Notes: generated from the letters alone by a model not told the origin. DNA of 64,000 nucleotides from Pseudomonas nitroreducens (GCF_014204515.1 NZ_JACHLI010000012.1:122874-186873); one strand, 5' to 3'. Positions 7,931 to 15,606 are shown, counted from the stretch's first letter. Made by a program: numbers and translations.

Positions 7931-8509
7931 TCAGGGCCCCAGCATCTCGTGCATGGCGATGATCTGCTCGGCCACCTGCACCAGCTTCTGCTGGCGCCCC
8001 ATGGCCTGGCGACGCATCAGGGTGTAGGCCTCTTCCTCGGCGCAGCTCTTCATCTTCATCAGCAGCCCCTTGGCCAGCTCGATGCGCTTGCGCTCCGCCA
8101 GTTGCTGCTCGCGGGCCTGCAACTGGGCGCGCAGGGCCTGGTCACTCTCGAAGCGGGCCATGGCCACGTCGAGGATCGGCTGCAGGCGCCCGGCCTGGAT
8201 GCCCTCGACGATGTAGGCGCTGACCCCGGAACGGATGGCCTGACGCATCACTTGCGGGTCGTGCTCGTCGGTGAACATGACGATCGGGCGCGGCTGGTCG
8301 CGGCTGACCAGCACCACCTGCTCCATCACGTCGCGGCTGGGGGATTCGGTGTCGATGAGGATCACGTCCGGGTGCAGGGCCTCAACCCGTTGTGCCAGGT
8401 CGACGGTGAGGCCGGACTCGTCGATGACCTCGAAGCCGCATTCGACCAGGGCGGCCTTGAGGCGCCCGACCTTTTTCGGGGTGTCGTTGATCAGCAGGAC
8501 GCGCAGCAT
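7931..8509 (-). CDS. nasT: ANTAR-domain transcription antiterminator NasT
   Basis: 192-residue regulator with an N-terminal receiver-like domain (MLRVLLINDT...ILIDTESPSRD) and a C-terminal three-helix ANTAR domain (about residues 130-190, ELAKGLLMKMK...EEAYTLMRRQAM). It binds hexaloop hairpins in leader RNAs to let polymerase pass the attenuator. The receiver has the Asp of ILID but lacks the usual Lys of the YxxKP motif (YIVEG here) and has only one of the paired acidic residues. This suits control by NasS binding rather than phosphorylation. It starts 2 bp after nasS and is cotranscribed. Candidate targets are the nirB, nasA and nasS leaders in this window. Confidence 0.94.
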   Translation of the reverse strand: MLRVLLINDTPKKVGRLKAALVECGFEVIDESGLTVDLAQRVEALHPDVILIDTESPSRDVMEQVVLVSRDQPRPIVMFTDEHDPQVMRQAIRSGVSAYIVEGIQAGRLQPILDVAMARFESDQALRAQLQAREQQLAERKRIELAKGLLMKMKSCAEEEAYTLMRRQAMGRQQKLVQVAEQIIAMHEMLGP

Positions 8510-8511
8510 GC

Positions 8512-9714
8512 TCAACCTCGCTCCGCCAGGGCGTTCAAGTCGAAACTGCGGGCGTAGCCGGAGGGGTCGCTGCCGTCCCAGAGGCGACCATCGATCAGTG
8601 TCGAGGCGCGCATCTCGCCGTCCGGCACGCTGACGCCCACGGCGCTGGCGGCTTCGCGATAGAGGTCGAACTGCTGCACCTGGCGGGCGATGCCGAGGTA
8701 GTCGACGTCCTCGCGCAGCAGGCCCCAGCGGCGGAACTGGGTCATGAACCAGAGACCGTCGGAGAGCCAGGGATAATTGGCCTGGCCTTCGTTGTGGAAG
8801 CGCAGCGGGTGGGCGTCCTGCCAGGCGTGGCCGAGGCCGTCCTGGTAACGGCCGAGCAGGCGTGGCTCGATGCTGGCGAGTGGGGCGTCGACGTAGGCGT
8901 CGCTGCTGATCAGTTGAGCGGCGCTGCGCAGGTTGTCCTCGCTGGCTTCGATGAAGCGGCTGGCGTCCAGCAGGCTCATGACCAGTGCGCGGGCGGTATT
9001 GGGGTATTGCTCGACGAATGCGCGGGTGCAGCCCAGGACCTTCTCCGGGTGATCCGGCCAGATCTGCTGGCTGGTGGCGAGGGTGAAGCCCCTGCCTTCG
9101 TCCACCGCCAGGGCGCCCCAGGGGCCACCCGCGCAGAAGCCGTCGATGCGCCCGGCCTTGAGGTGTTCGACCATCTGCGCCGGCGGGACCACCAGGCTGC
9201 GCACGTCCTGCAGCGGGTGGATGCCGTGACTGGCCAGCCAGTAGTAGAGCCACATGGCGTGGGTGCCGGTGGGGTAGGTATGGGCCAGGGTTAGTTGCGC
9301 ACCTTTCTGGCGCACGAGGCTTTGCAGTGCTTCAGCACAGGTCACGCCGTCACGCATCAGCGGGGCGGAGAGGTTGATCGACTGGCCGTTCTGGCACAGC
9401 CCCATGAGCACGGCCATGTCGGTGGCCGGGGCGCCGCCCAGGCCCAGCTGCAGATCATAGATGAGCCCGTAGAGGCTCTGAGCGGCATCCAGTTCGCCGC
9501 TGAGCAGGCGGTCACGTAGCCCCGCCCAGGAGTTCTGCCGTTGTAGGTTGAGGGTCAGGCCGTAGGGCTGGCCGAAGCCCTGGGTGGCGGCCACCACCAG
9601 CGAGGCGGAGTCGGTGAGGGCCATGAAGCCCAGGTTGAGTACGGGCTTTTCCGGGGCATCGGAACCGGCCACCCAGGCCAGGCTGCCGGGTAGCGCGCGG
9701 GTACTGTCGATCAT
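8512..9714 (-). CDS. nasS: Nitrate sensor NasS, periplasmic-binding-protein-like but cytoplasmic
   Basis: 400-residue protein of the NrtA/SsuA-like solute-binding family (NLGFMALTDSASLVVAATQGFG near the N-terminus, GLGGAPATDMAVLMG, DGFCAGGPWGALAVDEGRGF). No signal peptide precedes the binding fold, consistent with a cytosolic sensor that sequesters NasT until nitrate or nitrite binds. I chose start 9714 (MIDSTRALPG) because the longer reading frame upstream runs through the leader terminator and promoter. nasS-nasT form a tight operon. Their own leader has a sigma-54 promoter, a hexaloop hairpin and a terminator, so autoregulation is likely. Confidence 0.93.
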   Translation of the reverse strand: MIDSTRALPGSLAWVAGSDAPEKPVLNLGFMALTDSASLVVAATQGFGQPYGLTLNLQRQNSWAGLRDRLLSGELDAAQSLYGLIYDLQLGLGGAPATDMAVLMGLCQNGQSINLSAPLMRDGVTCAEALQSLVRQKGAQLTLAHTYPTGTHAMWLYYWLASHGIHPLQDVRSLVVPPAQMVEHLKAGRIDGFCAGGPWGALAVDEGRGFTLATSQQIWPDHPEKVLGCTRAFVEQYPNTARALVMSLLDASRFIEASEDNLRSAAQLISSDAYVDAPLASIEPRLLGRYQDGLGHAWQDAHPLRFHNEGQANYPWLSDGLWFMTQFRRWGLLREDVDYLGIARQVQQFDLYREAASAVGVSVPDGEMRASTLIDGRLWDGSDPSGYARSFDLNALAERG

Positions 9715-9742
9715 CTCCACCTCTGAGCGCACTCTGGATGCG

Positions 9743-9846
9743 AAAAAAAGCGCCGCGCCACCGGTCTGTGAAGGCGGTGGCAGCGACGCCGTTGTCGTTT
9801 GTTGATTACCGATTGTTGATTGCCGGGCGATCCGCCGTTGGACCGC
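9743..9846 (-). promoter_or_regulatory. Antitermination leader of nasST (hexaloop hairpin and terminator)
   Basis: Minus-strand hairpin 9827-9846 has a 7-bp stem (GCGGTCC/GGATCGC) and loop AACGGC, identical to the nasA loop. Downstream come the conserved CGACAACGGCGTC box and a GC-rich terminator with seven Ts (9743-9790), about 30 nt before the nasS start. Between them lies an imperfect direct repeat (TTGTTGATT twice, on the plus strand) in which I could not find a second A1-G4 hexaloop. Confidence 0.75.
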
Positions 9847-9861
9847 AGCTGTCAGACATCG

Positions 9862-9877
9862 AGCAAGGGCTGTGCCA
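9862..9877 (-). promoter_or_regulatory. Sigma-54 promoter of nasST
   Basis: The minus strand reads TGGCACAGCCCTTGCT, a complete match to the sigma-54 consensus. Transcription would start near 9850, immediately before the hexaloop hairpin. This puts the regulator operon under nitrogen limitation control together with nasA and nirBD. Confidence 0.87.
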
Positions 9878-9915
9878 GCGAGGGGATAGCCAGCATGCAG
9901 ATAATTGGCCTGCAG

Positions 9916-9948
9916 ATAAAAAGAAGCCCCGCCATGTACCGGCGGGGC
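9916..9948 (-). terminator. Orphan intrinsic terminator between acnB and nasS
   Basis: On the minus strand an 8-bp GCCCCGCC/GGCGGGGC stem with a 7-nt loop is followed by TTCTTTTTAT. acnB already has its own terminator at 10122-10148, so this one either backs it up or ends a separate short transcript initiated between 9950 and 10120. No coding-like reading frame is seen in that interval. Confidence 0.7.
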
Positions 9949-10121
9949 GCAGAGGAAGGGAGCGCACCTCTGGAGGGTTCCACAAGGGCACCTGGGCACG
10001 GAATTCGGCAGGAGCCTGTCGTCCACCATAGCTCCGGCAGGCGAGGGCGCAACCGTTCAATAAGTATTAGGCCCATTGTTAGGGTGGGGCGGCGGGCGCT
10101 CTATTCCGGGCCCTGGAAAAG

Positions 10122-10148
10122 AAAAGCCCCGCACGGGGCGGGGCTTTT
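10122..10148 (-). terminator. Terminator after acnB
   Basis: Perfect stem aaaagccccgc/gcggggctttt with a 5-nt loop, 17 bp after the acnB stop. T runs on both strands would let it act in either direction, but only acnB reads towards it. Confidence 0.9.
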
Positions 10149-10164
10149 CATCACGCTGGAAGAC

Positions 10165-12774
10165 TCAGACCTGAACGGCCGGGATCTTCGCGTTGGCGGC
10201 CGCTTCGCGGAACTCGGCGATCTGGTCGAAGCTCAGGTAGCGGTAGATATCGGCAGACATGCTGTCGATGTCCTTCGCGTAGGCCATGTACTCCTCGACG
10301 GTCGGCAGCTTGCCGATGATCGAAGCGACAGCGGCCAGCTCGGCGGATGCCAGGAACACGTCGGTGGCGTCGCCCAGACGGTTCGGGAAGTTACGGGTCG
10401 AAGTGGAAACCACGGTGGAACCGGTCTGTACGCGAGCCTGGTTACCCATGCACAGCGAGCAGCCCGGCATTTCCATGCGCGCGCCAGCCTTGCCGTAGAT
10501 GCCGTAGTAGCCTTCCTCGGTCAGCTGGTGGGCGTCCATCTTGGTCGGCGGAGCCAGCCACAGGCGGGTCGGAATGCCACCCTTGACCTTGTCCAGCAGT
10601 TTGCCGGCAGCGCGGAAGTGACCGATGTTGGTCATGCAGGAACCGATGAAGACTTCATCGATCTTGCGGCCTTCGACGCTGGACAGCAGACGGGCGTCGT
10701 CCGGGTCGTTCGGCGCGCAGAGTACCGGCTCCTTGACGTCGGCCAGGTCGATCTCGATGACCGCGGCGTATTCGGCGTCCTGGTCGGCGGACAGCAGCTC
10801 CGGCTTGGCCAGCCAGGCTTCCATCGCCTGGGCACGGCGTTCCAGGGTACGGGCGTCGCCATAGCCTTCGCCGATCATCCAGCGCAGCAGGGTGATGTTG
10901 GACTTCAGGTACTCGGCGATGGCCTCTTCCGGCAGCTTGATGGTGCAACCGGCAGCCGAACGCTCGGCGGAGGCGTCGGACAGCTCGAAGGCTTGCTCGA
11001 CGGTCAGGTCGTTCAGACCTTCGATCTCGAGGATGCGGCCGGAGAAGATGTTCTTCTTGCCCTTCTTCTCGACGGTCAGCAGGCCGGCCTGGATGGCGTA
11101 GTAGGGGATCGCATGGACGAGGTCACGCAGGGTGATACCCGGTTGCAGCTTGCCCTTGAAGCGCACCAGAACCGATTCCGGCATGTCCAGCGGCATGACG
11201 CCGGTGGCAGCGGCGAAGGCCACCAGGCCGGAACCGGCCGGGAAGCTGATGCCGATCGGGAAGCGGGTGTGCGAGTCGCCGCCGGTGCCGACGGTGTCAG
11301 GCAGCAGCATGCGGTTCAGCCAGCTGTGGATGATGCCGTCGCCCGGACGCAGGGAGACACCGCCGCGGGTCATGATGAAGTCCGGCAGGGTGTGGTGGGT
11401 CTTGACGTCGATCGGCTTCGGATAGGCAGCGGTGTGGCAGAAGGACTGCATCACCAGGTCGGCGGAGAAGCCCAGGCAAGCCAGGTCTTTCAGCTCGTCG
11501 CGGGTCATCGGGCCAGTGGTGTCCTGGGAACCGACGGTGGTCATCTTCGGCTCGCAGTAGGTGCCCGGACGTACGCCCTGGCCTTCGGCCAGACCGCAGG
11601 CGCGGCCCACCATCTTCTGCGCGAGGGTGAAGCCCTTGCCGCTGTCGACCGGAGCTTCCGGCTTCTTGAACAGGTCCGAAGCGCCCAGGCCCAGTTCGGC
11701 ACGGGCCTTCTCGGTCAGGCCACGGCCAACGATCAGCGGGATACGGCCGCCAGCGCGGACTTCGTCGAGCAGGACCGGGGTCTTCAGCTCGAAGGTGGTG
11801 ACCACTTCACCGCTGTCATGACGCACGACCTTGCCTTCGTACGGGTAGACGTCGATGACGTCGCCCATGGCCAGGTCGGTGCAGTCGAATTCGATCGGCA
11901 GGGCGCCGGCGTCTTCCATGGTGTTGTAGAAGATCGGGGCGATCTTGGTGCCGAAGCAGAAGCCGCCAGCACGCTTGTTCGGAACGTAGGGGATGTCGTC
12001 GCCGAAGAACCACAGCACCGAGTTGGTGGCGGACTTACGGGACGAACCGGTGCCGACCACGTCACCGACGTAGGCGACCGGGAAGCCCTTGGCGCGGACC
12101 GCTTCGATCTGTTTCAGCGGACCGACGGAACCCGGCTGGACCGGCTCGATGCCGTCGCGGGCCATTTTCAGCATGGCCAGGGCGTGCAGCGGGATGTCAG
12201 GGCGCGACCAGGCGTCCGGAGCGGGGGACAGGTCGTCGGTGTTGGTTTCGCCGGGGACCTTGAACACGGTCAGGGTCAGCTTCTCGGCGACGGCCGGACG
12301 GGCCTTGAACCACTCGCCATCGGCCCAGGACTGCAGCACGGCCTTGGCGGCGGCGTTGCCTTTCTTGGCGCGCTCGGCGACGTCGTGGAAGGCGTCGAAC
12401 ATCAGCAGGGTGTGTTTCAGCTGCGCGGCGGCGACTTCGGCCAGCTCGGCGTTGTCCAGCAGCTCGACCATGGTGGCGATGTTGTAGCCGCCTTGCATGG
12501 TACCCAGCAGCTCGAGGGCGCGGGTCTTGGAGAGCAGCGGGGAAGTGGCTTCACCCTTGGCGACGGCGGACAGGAAACCGGCCTTGACGTAGGCAGCTTC
12601 GTCCACGCCCGGCGGTACGCGGTTGGTGATCAGGTCGAGGAGAAATTCTTCTTCGCCGGCCGGCGGGTTCTTCAGGAGTTCGACCAGACCAGCGGTCTGT
12701 TCGGCGTTCAGCGGCTGGGGCACGACGCCCTGGGCGGCACGCTCTTCTACGTGTTTGCGATAGGCTTCAAGCAC
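10165..12774 (-). CDS. acnB: Aconitate hydratase B
   Basis: Main TCA-cycle aconitase, converting citrate to isocitrate, with a cytoplasmic [4Fe-4S] enzyme and moonlighting mRNA-binding potential known for the family. The protein is 869 residues, typical for AcnB. It has the AcnB-specific N-terminal HEAT-like domain (LEAYRKHVEERAAQG...) and cluster cysteines visible in FIGSCMTNIGHFR and GCSLCMGNQA. The start is a GTG at 12774 with GAGGGA just upstream. The in-frame ATG further upstream adds residues unlike any AcnB. Transcribed alone and ended by the hairpin at 10122. A perfect 17-bp inverted repeat lies 119-243 bp upstream. Confidence 0.96.
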   Translation of the reverse strand: MLEAYRKHVEERAAQGVVPQPLNAEQTAGLVELLKNPPAGEEEFLLDLITNRVPPGVDEAAYVKAGFLSAVAKGEATSPLLSKTRALELLGTMQGGYNIATMVELLDNAELAEVAAAQLKHTLLMFDAFHDVAERAKKGNAAAKAVLQSWADGEWFKARPAVAEKLTLTVFKVPGETNTDDLSPAPDAWSRPDIPLHALAMLKMARDGIEPVQPGSVGPLKQIEAVRAKGFPVAYVGDVVGTGSSRKSATNSVLWFFGDDIPYVPNKRAGGFCFGTKIAPIFYNTMEDAGALPIEFDCTDLAMGDVIDVYPYEGKVVRHDSGEVVTTFELKTPVLLDEVRAGGRIPLIVGRGLTEKARAELGLGASDLFKKPEAPVDSGKGFTLAQKMVGRACGLAEGQGVRPGTYCEPKMTTVGSQDTTGPMTRDELKDLACLGFSADLVMQSFCHTAAYPKPIDVKTHHTLPDFIMTRGGVSLRPGDGIIHSWLNRMLLPDTVGTGGDSHTRFPIGISFPAGSGLVAFAAATGVMPLDMPESVLVRFKGKLQPGITLRDLVHAIPYYAIQAGLLTVEKKGKKNIFSGRILEIEGLNDLTVEQAFELSDASAERSAAGCTIKLPEEAIAEYLKSNITLLRWMIGEGYGDARTLERRAQAMEAWLAKPELLSADQDAEYAAVIEIDLADVKEPVLCAPNDPDDARLLSSVEGRKIDEVFIGSCMTNIGHFRAAGKLLDKVKGGIPTRLWLAPPTKMDAHQLTEEGYYGIYGKAGARMEMPGCSLCMGNQARVQTGSTVVSTSTRNFPNRLGDATDVFLASAELAAVASIIGKLPTVEEYMAYAKDIDSMSADIYRYLSFDQIAEFREAAANAKIPAVQV

Positions 12775-12892
12775 AGTATTTCCCTCATCAGTGGTCCCGG
12801 AGGACGCGTATCCAGGAGACCCCTCCGATCCATTCGTCAGGCATGGTGGACGGTAATCCACTGACCTACGACGGCACCGGCGGTCTCCGGGC

Positions 12893-13017
12893 AGAAGCTG
12901 TTTTCAAAGTTTTACGCCGGGGTGGCCAGGGACTGATGGGGCTGGGCGCTTGAGGGAGGCGCCCAGACCGCGCGGCTGCCGGAATCTGTGCTTCGTGACG
13001 CTTTGAAAACAGCTTCT
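12893..13017. repeat. Perfect 17-bp inverted repeat with nested hairpin in the acnB/DUF1289 divergent region
   Basis: agaagctgttttcaaag at 12893-12909 recurs as its exact reverse complement at 13001-13017, 91 bp apart. Within the gap is a second perfect 8-bp inverted repeat (ctgggcgc 12942-12949, gcgcccag 12959-12966). The region 12775-13156 has no gene and separates divergently transcribed acnB and the DUF1289 gene. It could be a pair of operator sites in opposite orientation or a structured acnB 5' leader. Confidence 0.75.
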
Positions 13018-13156
13018 TTCGGACAATGACGCCAAAAAGGCGCAGCCATTCTAATGGAATTCATCGGCCGTGGTAAGCCGATTTGCGTGGCGTCAAAGGG
13101 TGATCTTGCCTAGACAAAGGGCTAACATGCCCGCTTTGCCAGCCATCTGTTTGCCC

Positions 13157-13633
13157 ATGTCTTCGCAACGCATCAAAACTCCCTGTGTCGGTCTCTGCTC
13201 GACGGTCTATGGCGACCTGGTCTGCCGTGGCTGCAAGCGCTTCCACCACGAGGTGGTGAACTGGAATCGCTACGGCGACGAGGAGAAGCGGGCGGTCCTG
13301 AGCCGCCTGGAGATCCTGCTGACGCAGGTGATGATGGCCAAGCTGGAAGTCTTCGATGCGTCCCTGTTGCGCAGCCAGCTGGAACAGCGGCAGATCCGCT
13401 TCGTCCCCGAGCAGTCGCCCTATTGCTGGGCCTACCAGCTGATCGCCCGCGGCTCGCGGATGATCAACCAGGTGGAAGCCTATGGCCTGGCGCTGCTGCC
13501 GGAGTTCCGCGGCTGGCCGCTGCCGGACCTGCGCGACGCCATCGACAAGGAGTTCTTCATCCTCTCCGAGGCGCATTACGAGCGCTACATCGCGCCGAGT
13601 TTTCTGGCCGAGGGGCTGGAGCCGCAGGCCTGA
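13157..13633 (+). CDS. DUF1289 family protein
   Basis: 158-residue cytoplasmic protein. The N-terminus has the DUF1289 cysteine signature CVGLC...CRGCKRFHHEVVNW, a compact motif likely to bind a metal. The remaining ~120 residues are an extension (MMAKLEVFDASLLRSQLEQRQIRFVPEQSPYCWAYQLI...) with no function I recognise. I chose MSSQRIKTPCVG (13157) because family members begin a few residues before the first Cys; ATGs at 13127 and 13070 are alternatives. It is followed by a strong terminator at 13650 and is divergent from acnB. The biological role is unknown. Confidence 0.85.
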   Translation: MSSQRIKTPCVGLCSTVYGDLVCRGCKRFHHEVVNWNRYGDEEKRAVLSRLEILLTQVMMAKLEVFDASLLRSQLEQRQIRFVPEQSPYCWAYQLIARGSRMINQVEAYGLALLPEFRGWPLPDLRDAIDKEFFILSEAHYERYIAPSFLAEGLEPQA

Positions 13634-13649
13634 TTTACCCCGTGCAATG

Positions 13650-13679
13650 AAAAAGCCGCCTTGGAGGGCGGCTTTTTTG
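13650..13679 (+). terminator. Terminator after the DUF1289 gene
   Basis: Stem aaaagccgcc/ggcggctttt followed by Ts, 17 bp after the stop codon. Confidence 0.88.
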
Positions 13680-13689
13680 TGGGCTTTCT

Positions 13690-13780
13690 GTAGGAGCGAG
13701 CTTGCTCGCGAACGGATCCCCCGGCGACTCCAGCGTCGGGAGGGTTCGCGAGCAAGAACTGGGCGTCCCCTCGCTCCTAC
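13690..13780. repeat. REP pair with an interrupted right arm
   Basis: Left arm gtaggagcgagcttgctcgc (13690 on) is mirrored by a right arm beginning gttcgcgagcaag at 13744 and ending ctcgctcctac at 13780. The right arm carries 13 extra bases (aactgggcgtccc) between its two halves compared with the intact pairs at 15529-15606 and 63585-63664. This is a typical Pseudomonas intergenic REP element. Confidence 0.85.
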
Positions 13781-13794
13781 AGATACCTGCGCTG

Positions 13795-14658
13795 TCAGGG
13801 CTTGGCGGCAATCTCTTCCAGGTGGGCGATGATGTCGTCCGGCTTGAGCACCAGGATGTCGCTCTCCAGGGAGTCCAGCACCACTTCGGCGGTATTGCCG
13901 ATCAGTGCGCCGGCGAACCCGGTGCGCGCCACGCTGCCAATCACTGTGACGGCGGCGTCGAGGTTGTGCGCGGCGCTGGGGATCAGTACGTCCGCCGGGC
14001 CTTCCTCGATGTGCAGGTGCTGGTCATCCACGCCATATTCGGCCTGGAACGCCTTGCACGCCTCGCGGTACTTGGCCTCGATGGTTTCGCTGAGCTGGAA
14101 GGTCGGGTCGGCGGCGGAAAGCATGGGCGAGGGGTGCGCGCTGATCACGTGCAACTGGCCATGGGCGAGGCCGGCGATATCGTAGGCGTGGCTGACGATC
14201 CCGGCGTGCAGGGTGCGGTGCTCGACGTCGTTGTTGCCCACGTCCACTGCGGCGAGGATGTTGCGTCCGGCCCAGGGCAGGCTGGTTTTCACCAGCAGCA
14301 CCGGGGCGGGGCAGTAGCGCAGCAGCTTCCAGTCGTCGGGGGTGAGCAGGGCTTTCTTCAGCGGGTTGTCCGGACTGTGCTGCTTGACCACCAGGCCGCA
14401 GCCTTCGGCCAGCAGCTCGCTGGTGATGGTCTGCTGCAGGCTGTCCTTCCAGGCTTGCCGGCTGGAAGCGCTGAAACCTTCCTGGCGCAGCACCTCGGCG
14501 ACTTCCTCGAGCTTGGCGCTGTAGTCGGAGCGACGCTCGCAGGCCAGTAGGTGCAGGTGTGACTGGGTCACGCTGGCGATCAGGCGGGCCCGTTTCAGTG
14601 CGAGACCTTCCGGCTGGTCCGGGTCCACGACTACGAGGATGCTACGGATGGCTTGCAT
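13795..14658 (-). CDS. Tandem universal stress protein (UspL-like)
   Basis: 287-residue protein with two Usp domains in tandem. Domain 1 starts ILVVVDPDQPEGLALKRA; domain 2 starts NILAAVDVGNND and contains the phosphate-binding-type motif TVIGSVARTGFAGALIGNTAE. The protein corresponds to the anaerobically induced Usp family of P. aeruginosa, needed for survival under oxygen limitation or fermentation (PA1789, uspL, from memory). The start at 14658 has MQAIRSILVVVD; the longer frame upstream is spurious. An ANR box sits 66-80 bp upstream (14725-14738). The gene is divergent from miaE. Confidence 0.92.
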   Translation of the reverse strand: MQAIRSILVVVDPDQPEGLALKRARLIASVTQSHLHLLACERRSDYSAKLEEVAEVLRQEGFSASSRQAWKDSLQQTITSELLAEGCGLVVKQHSPDNPLKKALLTPDDWKLLRYCPAPVLLVKTSLPWAGRNILAAVDVGNNDVEHRTLHAGIVSHAYDIAGLAHGQLHVISAHPSPMLSAADPTFQLSETIEAKYREACKAFQAEYGVDDQHLHIEEGPADVLIPSAAHNLDAAVTVIGSVARTGFAGALIGNTAEVVLDSLESDILVLKPDDIIAHLEEIAAKP

Positions 14659-14724
14659 GATCGTCTCCCTTCGTGCGCGTTGTTTATGTGGAACAACTGT
14701 AGTCGGGATATCTCGTTCATGACG

Positions 14725-14738
14725 TTGAGGCATATCAA
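14725..14738 (-). promoter_or_regulatory. ANR/FNR box for the universal stress gene
   Basis: The minus strand reads TTGATATGCCTCAA, one mismatch from TTGAT-N4-ATCAA. A site centred at 14731.5 would put the start site near 14690 with a TACAGT -10 element just upstream of it, fitting a class II ANR promoter. It also lies upstream of miaE on the other strand. Confidence 0.65.
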
Positions 14739-14862
14739 CGCCCGAAGCTGGTTCCGCGCGGCGGCATTCGTATAATGCTCCGCCTTTATTGCACCGGCCA
14801 GCGAACGGCGGGTGCGCACAGAGTTTGCGCGGCCGCGCGGTGGCTGCGGGTGGAGAAAGAAC

Positions 14863-15474
14863 ATGCTGTCCGAAATCAGGGAATTCCTCGGTTGTGCCAC
14901 GCCGGATGCGTGGGTGGAAGCCGCATTGCGGGATCAGGCGGTGATGCTGATCGACCACAAGAACAACGAGTTCAAGGCCGCCAGCACGGCCCTGGCCCTG
15001 ATCGCCAAGTACAGCGCCCACGAGGAGCTGGTGAACTTCATGTCGCGCCTGGCCCGCGAGGAGCTGCGCCACCACGAGCAGGTGCTGGCGATCCTGAAGA
15101 AGCGCGGTATCCCGCTGCGGCCGATCTCCGCCGGCCGCTACGCCTCGGGCCTGCGCGCCGTGGTGCGCAATCATGAGCCGCAGAAGCTGGTGGACACCCT
15201 GATCGTCGGCGCCTTCATCGAATGCCGCAGCTGTGAGCGCTTCGCCGCCCTGGTGGATCACCTGGATGCCGACCTGGCGAAGTTCTACGGCTCGTTGCTG
15301 AAATCCGAGGCGCGGCACTTCCAGGGTTACCTGAGCCTGGCGCGGCGCTATGGCGACGATGCCGATATCGATCGCCGCGTGGCGGAGATTCGCGAAGTCG
15401 AGGCGGGACTGATTCGGTCGCCGGACAGCGAATTCCGTTTTCACAGCGGTGTGCCGGTGGAGCAGGCGGCCTGA
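14863..15474 (+). CDS. miaE: tRNA 2-methylthio-N6-isopentenyladenosine-37 hydroxylase MiaE
   Basis: Di-iron, O2-dependent enzyme hydroxylating the isopentenyl group of ms2i6A37 in tRNAs that read U-starting codons. The 203-residue protein is of family length. Ferritin-like iron ligands are seen in NNEFKAAS, EELRHHEQ, IECRSCERF and EARHFQGY. The start MLSEIREFLG follows a good ribosome site (tggagaaag). A terminator at 15491 ends the single-gene transcript. Neighbouring an ANR-controlled gene is suggestive because MiaE activity depends on oxygen, but that link is inference. Confidence 0.94.
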   Translation: MLSEIREFLGCATPDAWVEAALRDQAVMLIDHKNNEFKAASTALALIAKYSAHEELVNFMSRLAREELRHHEQVLAILKKRGIPLRPISAGRYASGLRAVVRNHEPQKLVDTLIVGAFIECRSCERFAALVDHLDADLAKFYGSLLKSEARHFQGYLSLARRYGDDADIDRRVAEIREVEAGLIRSPDSEFRFHSGVPVEQAA

Positions 15475-15490
15475 CCCGTCGCCTGGAATG

Positions 15491-15521
15491 AAAAAAGCGC
15501 CCGATTGGGCGCTTCTTTTTT
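15491..15521 (+). terminator. Terminator after miaE
   Basis: Stem aagcgccc/gggcgctt with a short loop, preceded by As and followed by six Ts, 17 bp after the stop. Confidence 0.88.
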
Positions 15522-15528
15522 GCCACTG

Positions 15529-15606
15529 GTAGGGGCGGGCTTGCTCGCAAACTTGCCGGCACCGGAGTCGTCGGGCAATCCGTTCGCGAGCAAGCTCGCT
15601 CCTACA
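15529..15606. repeat. REP inverted pair
   Basis: gtaggggcgggcttgctcgc on the left and gttcgcgagcaagctcgctc on the right, separated by ~30 bp, in the gap between the convergent miaE and SPFH genes. Same family as 13690-13780 and 63585-63664. Confidence 0.85.

Noticed and set aside
9715..10029. N-terminal extension of nasS to 505 residues
   Set aside because: The extension would translate the leader terminator, hexaloop hairpin and sigma-54 promoter; the protein family starts at the 9714 ATG.
9820..12864. A 1014-codon plus-strand frame opposite acnB
   Set aside because: Antisense shadow of acnB, running through the nasST leader and the acnB terminator.
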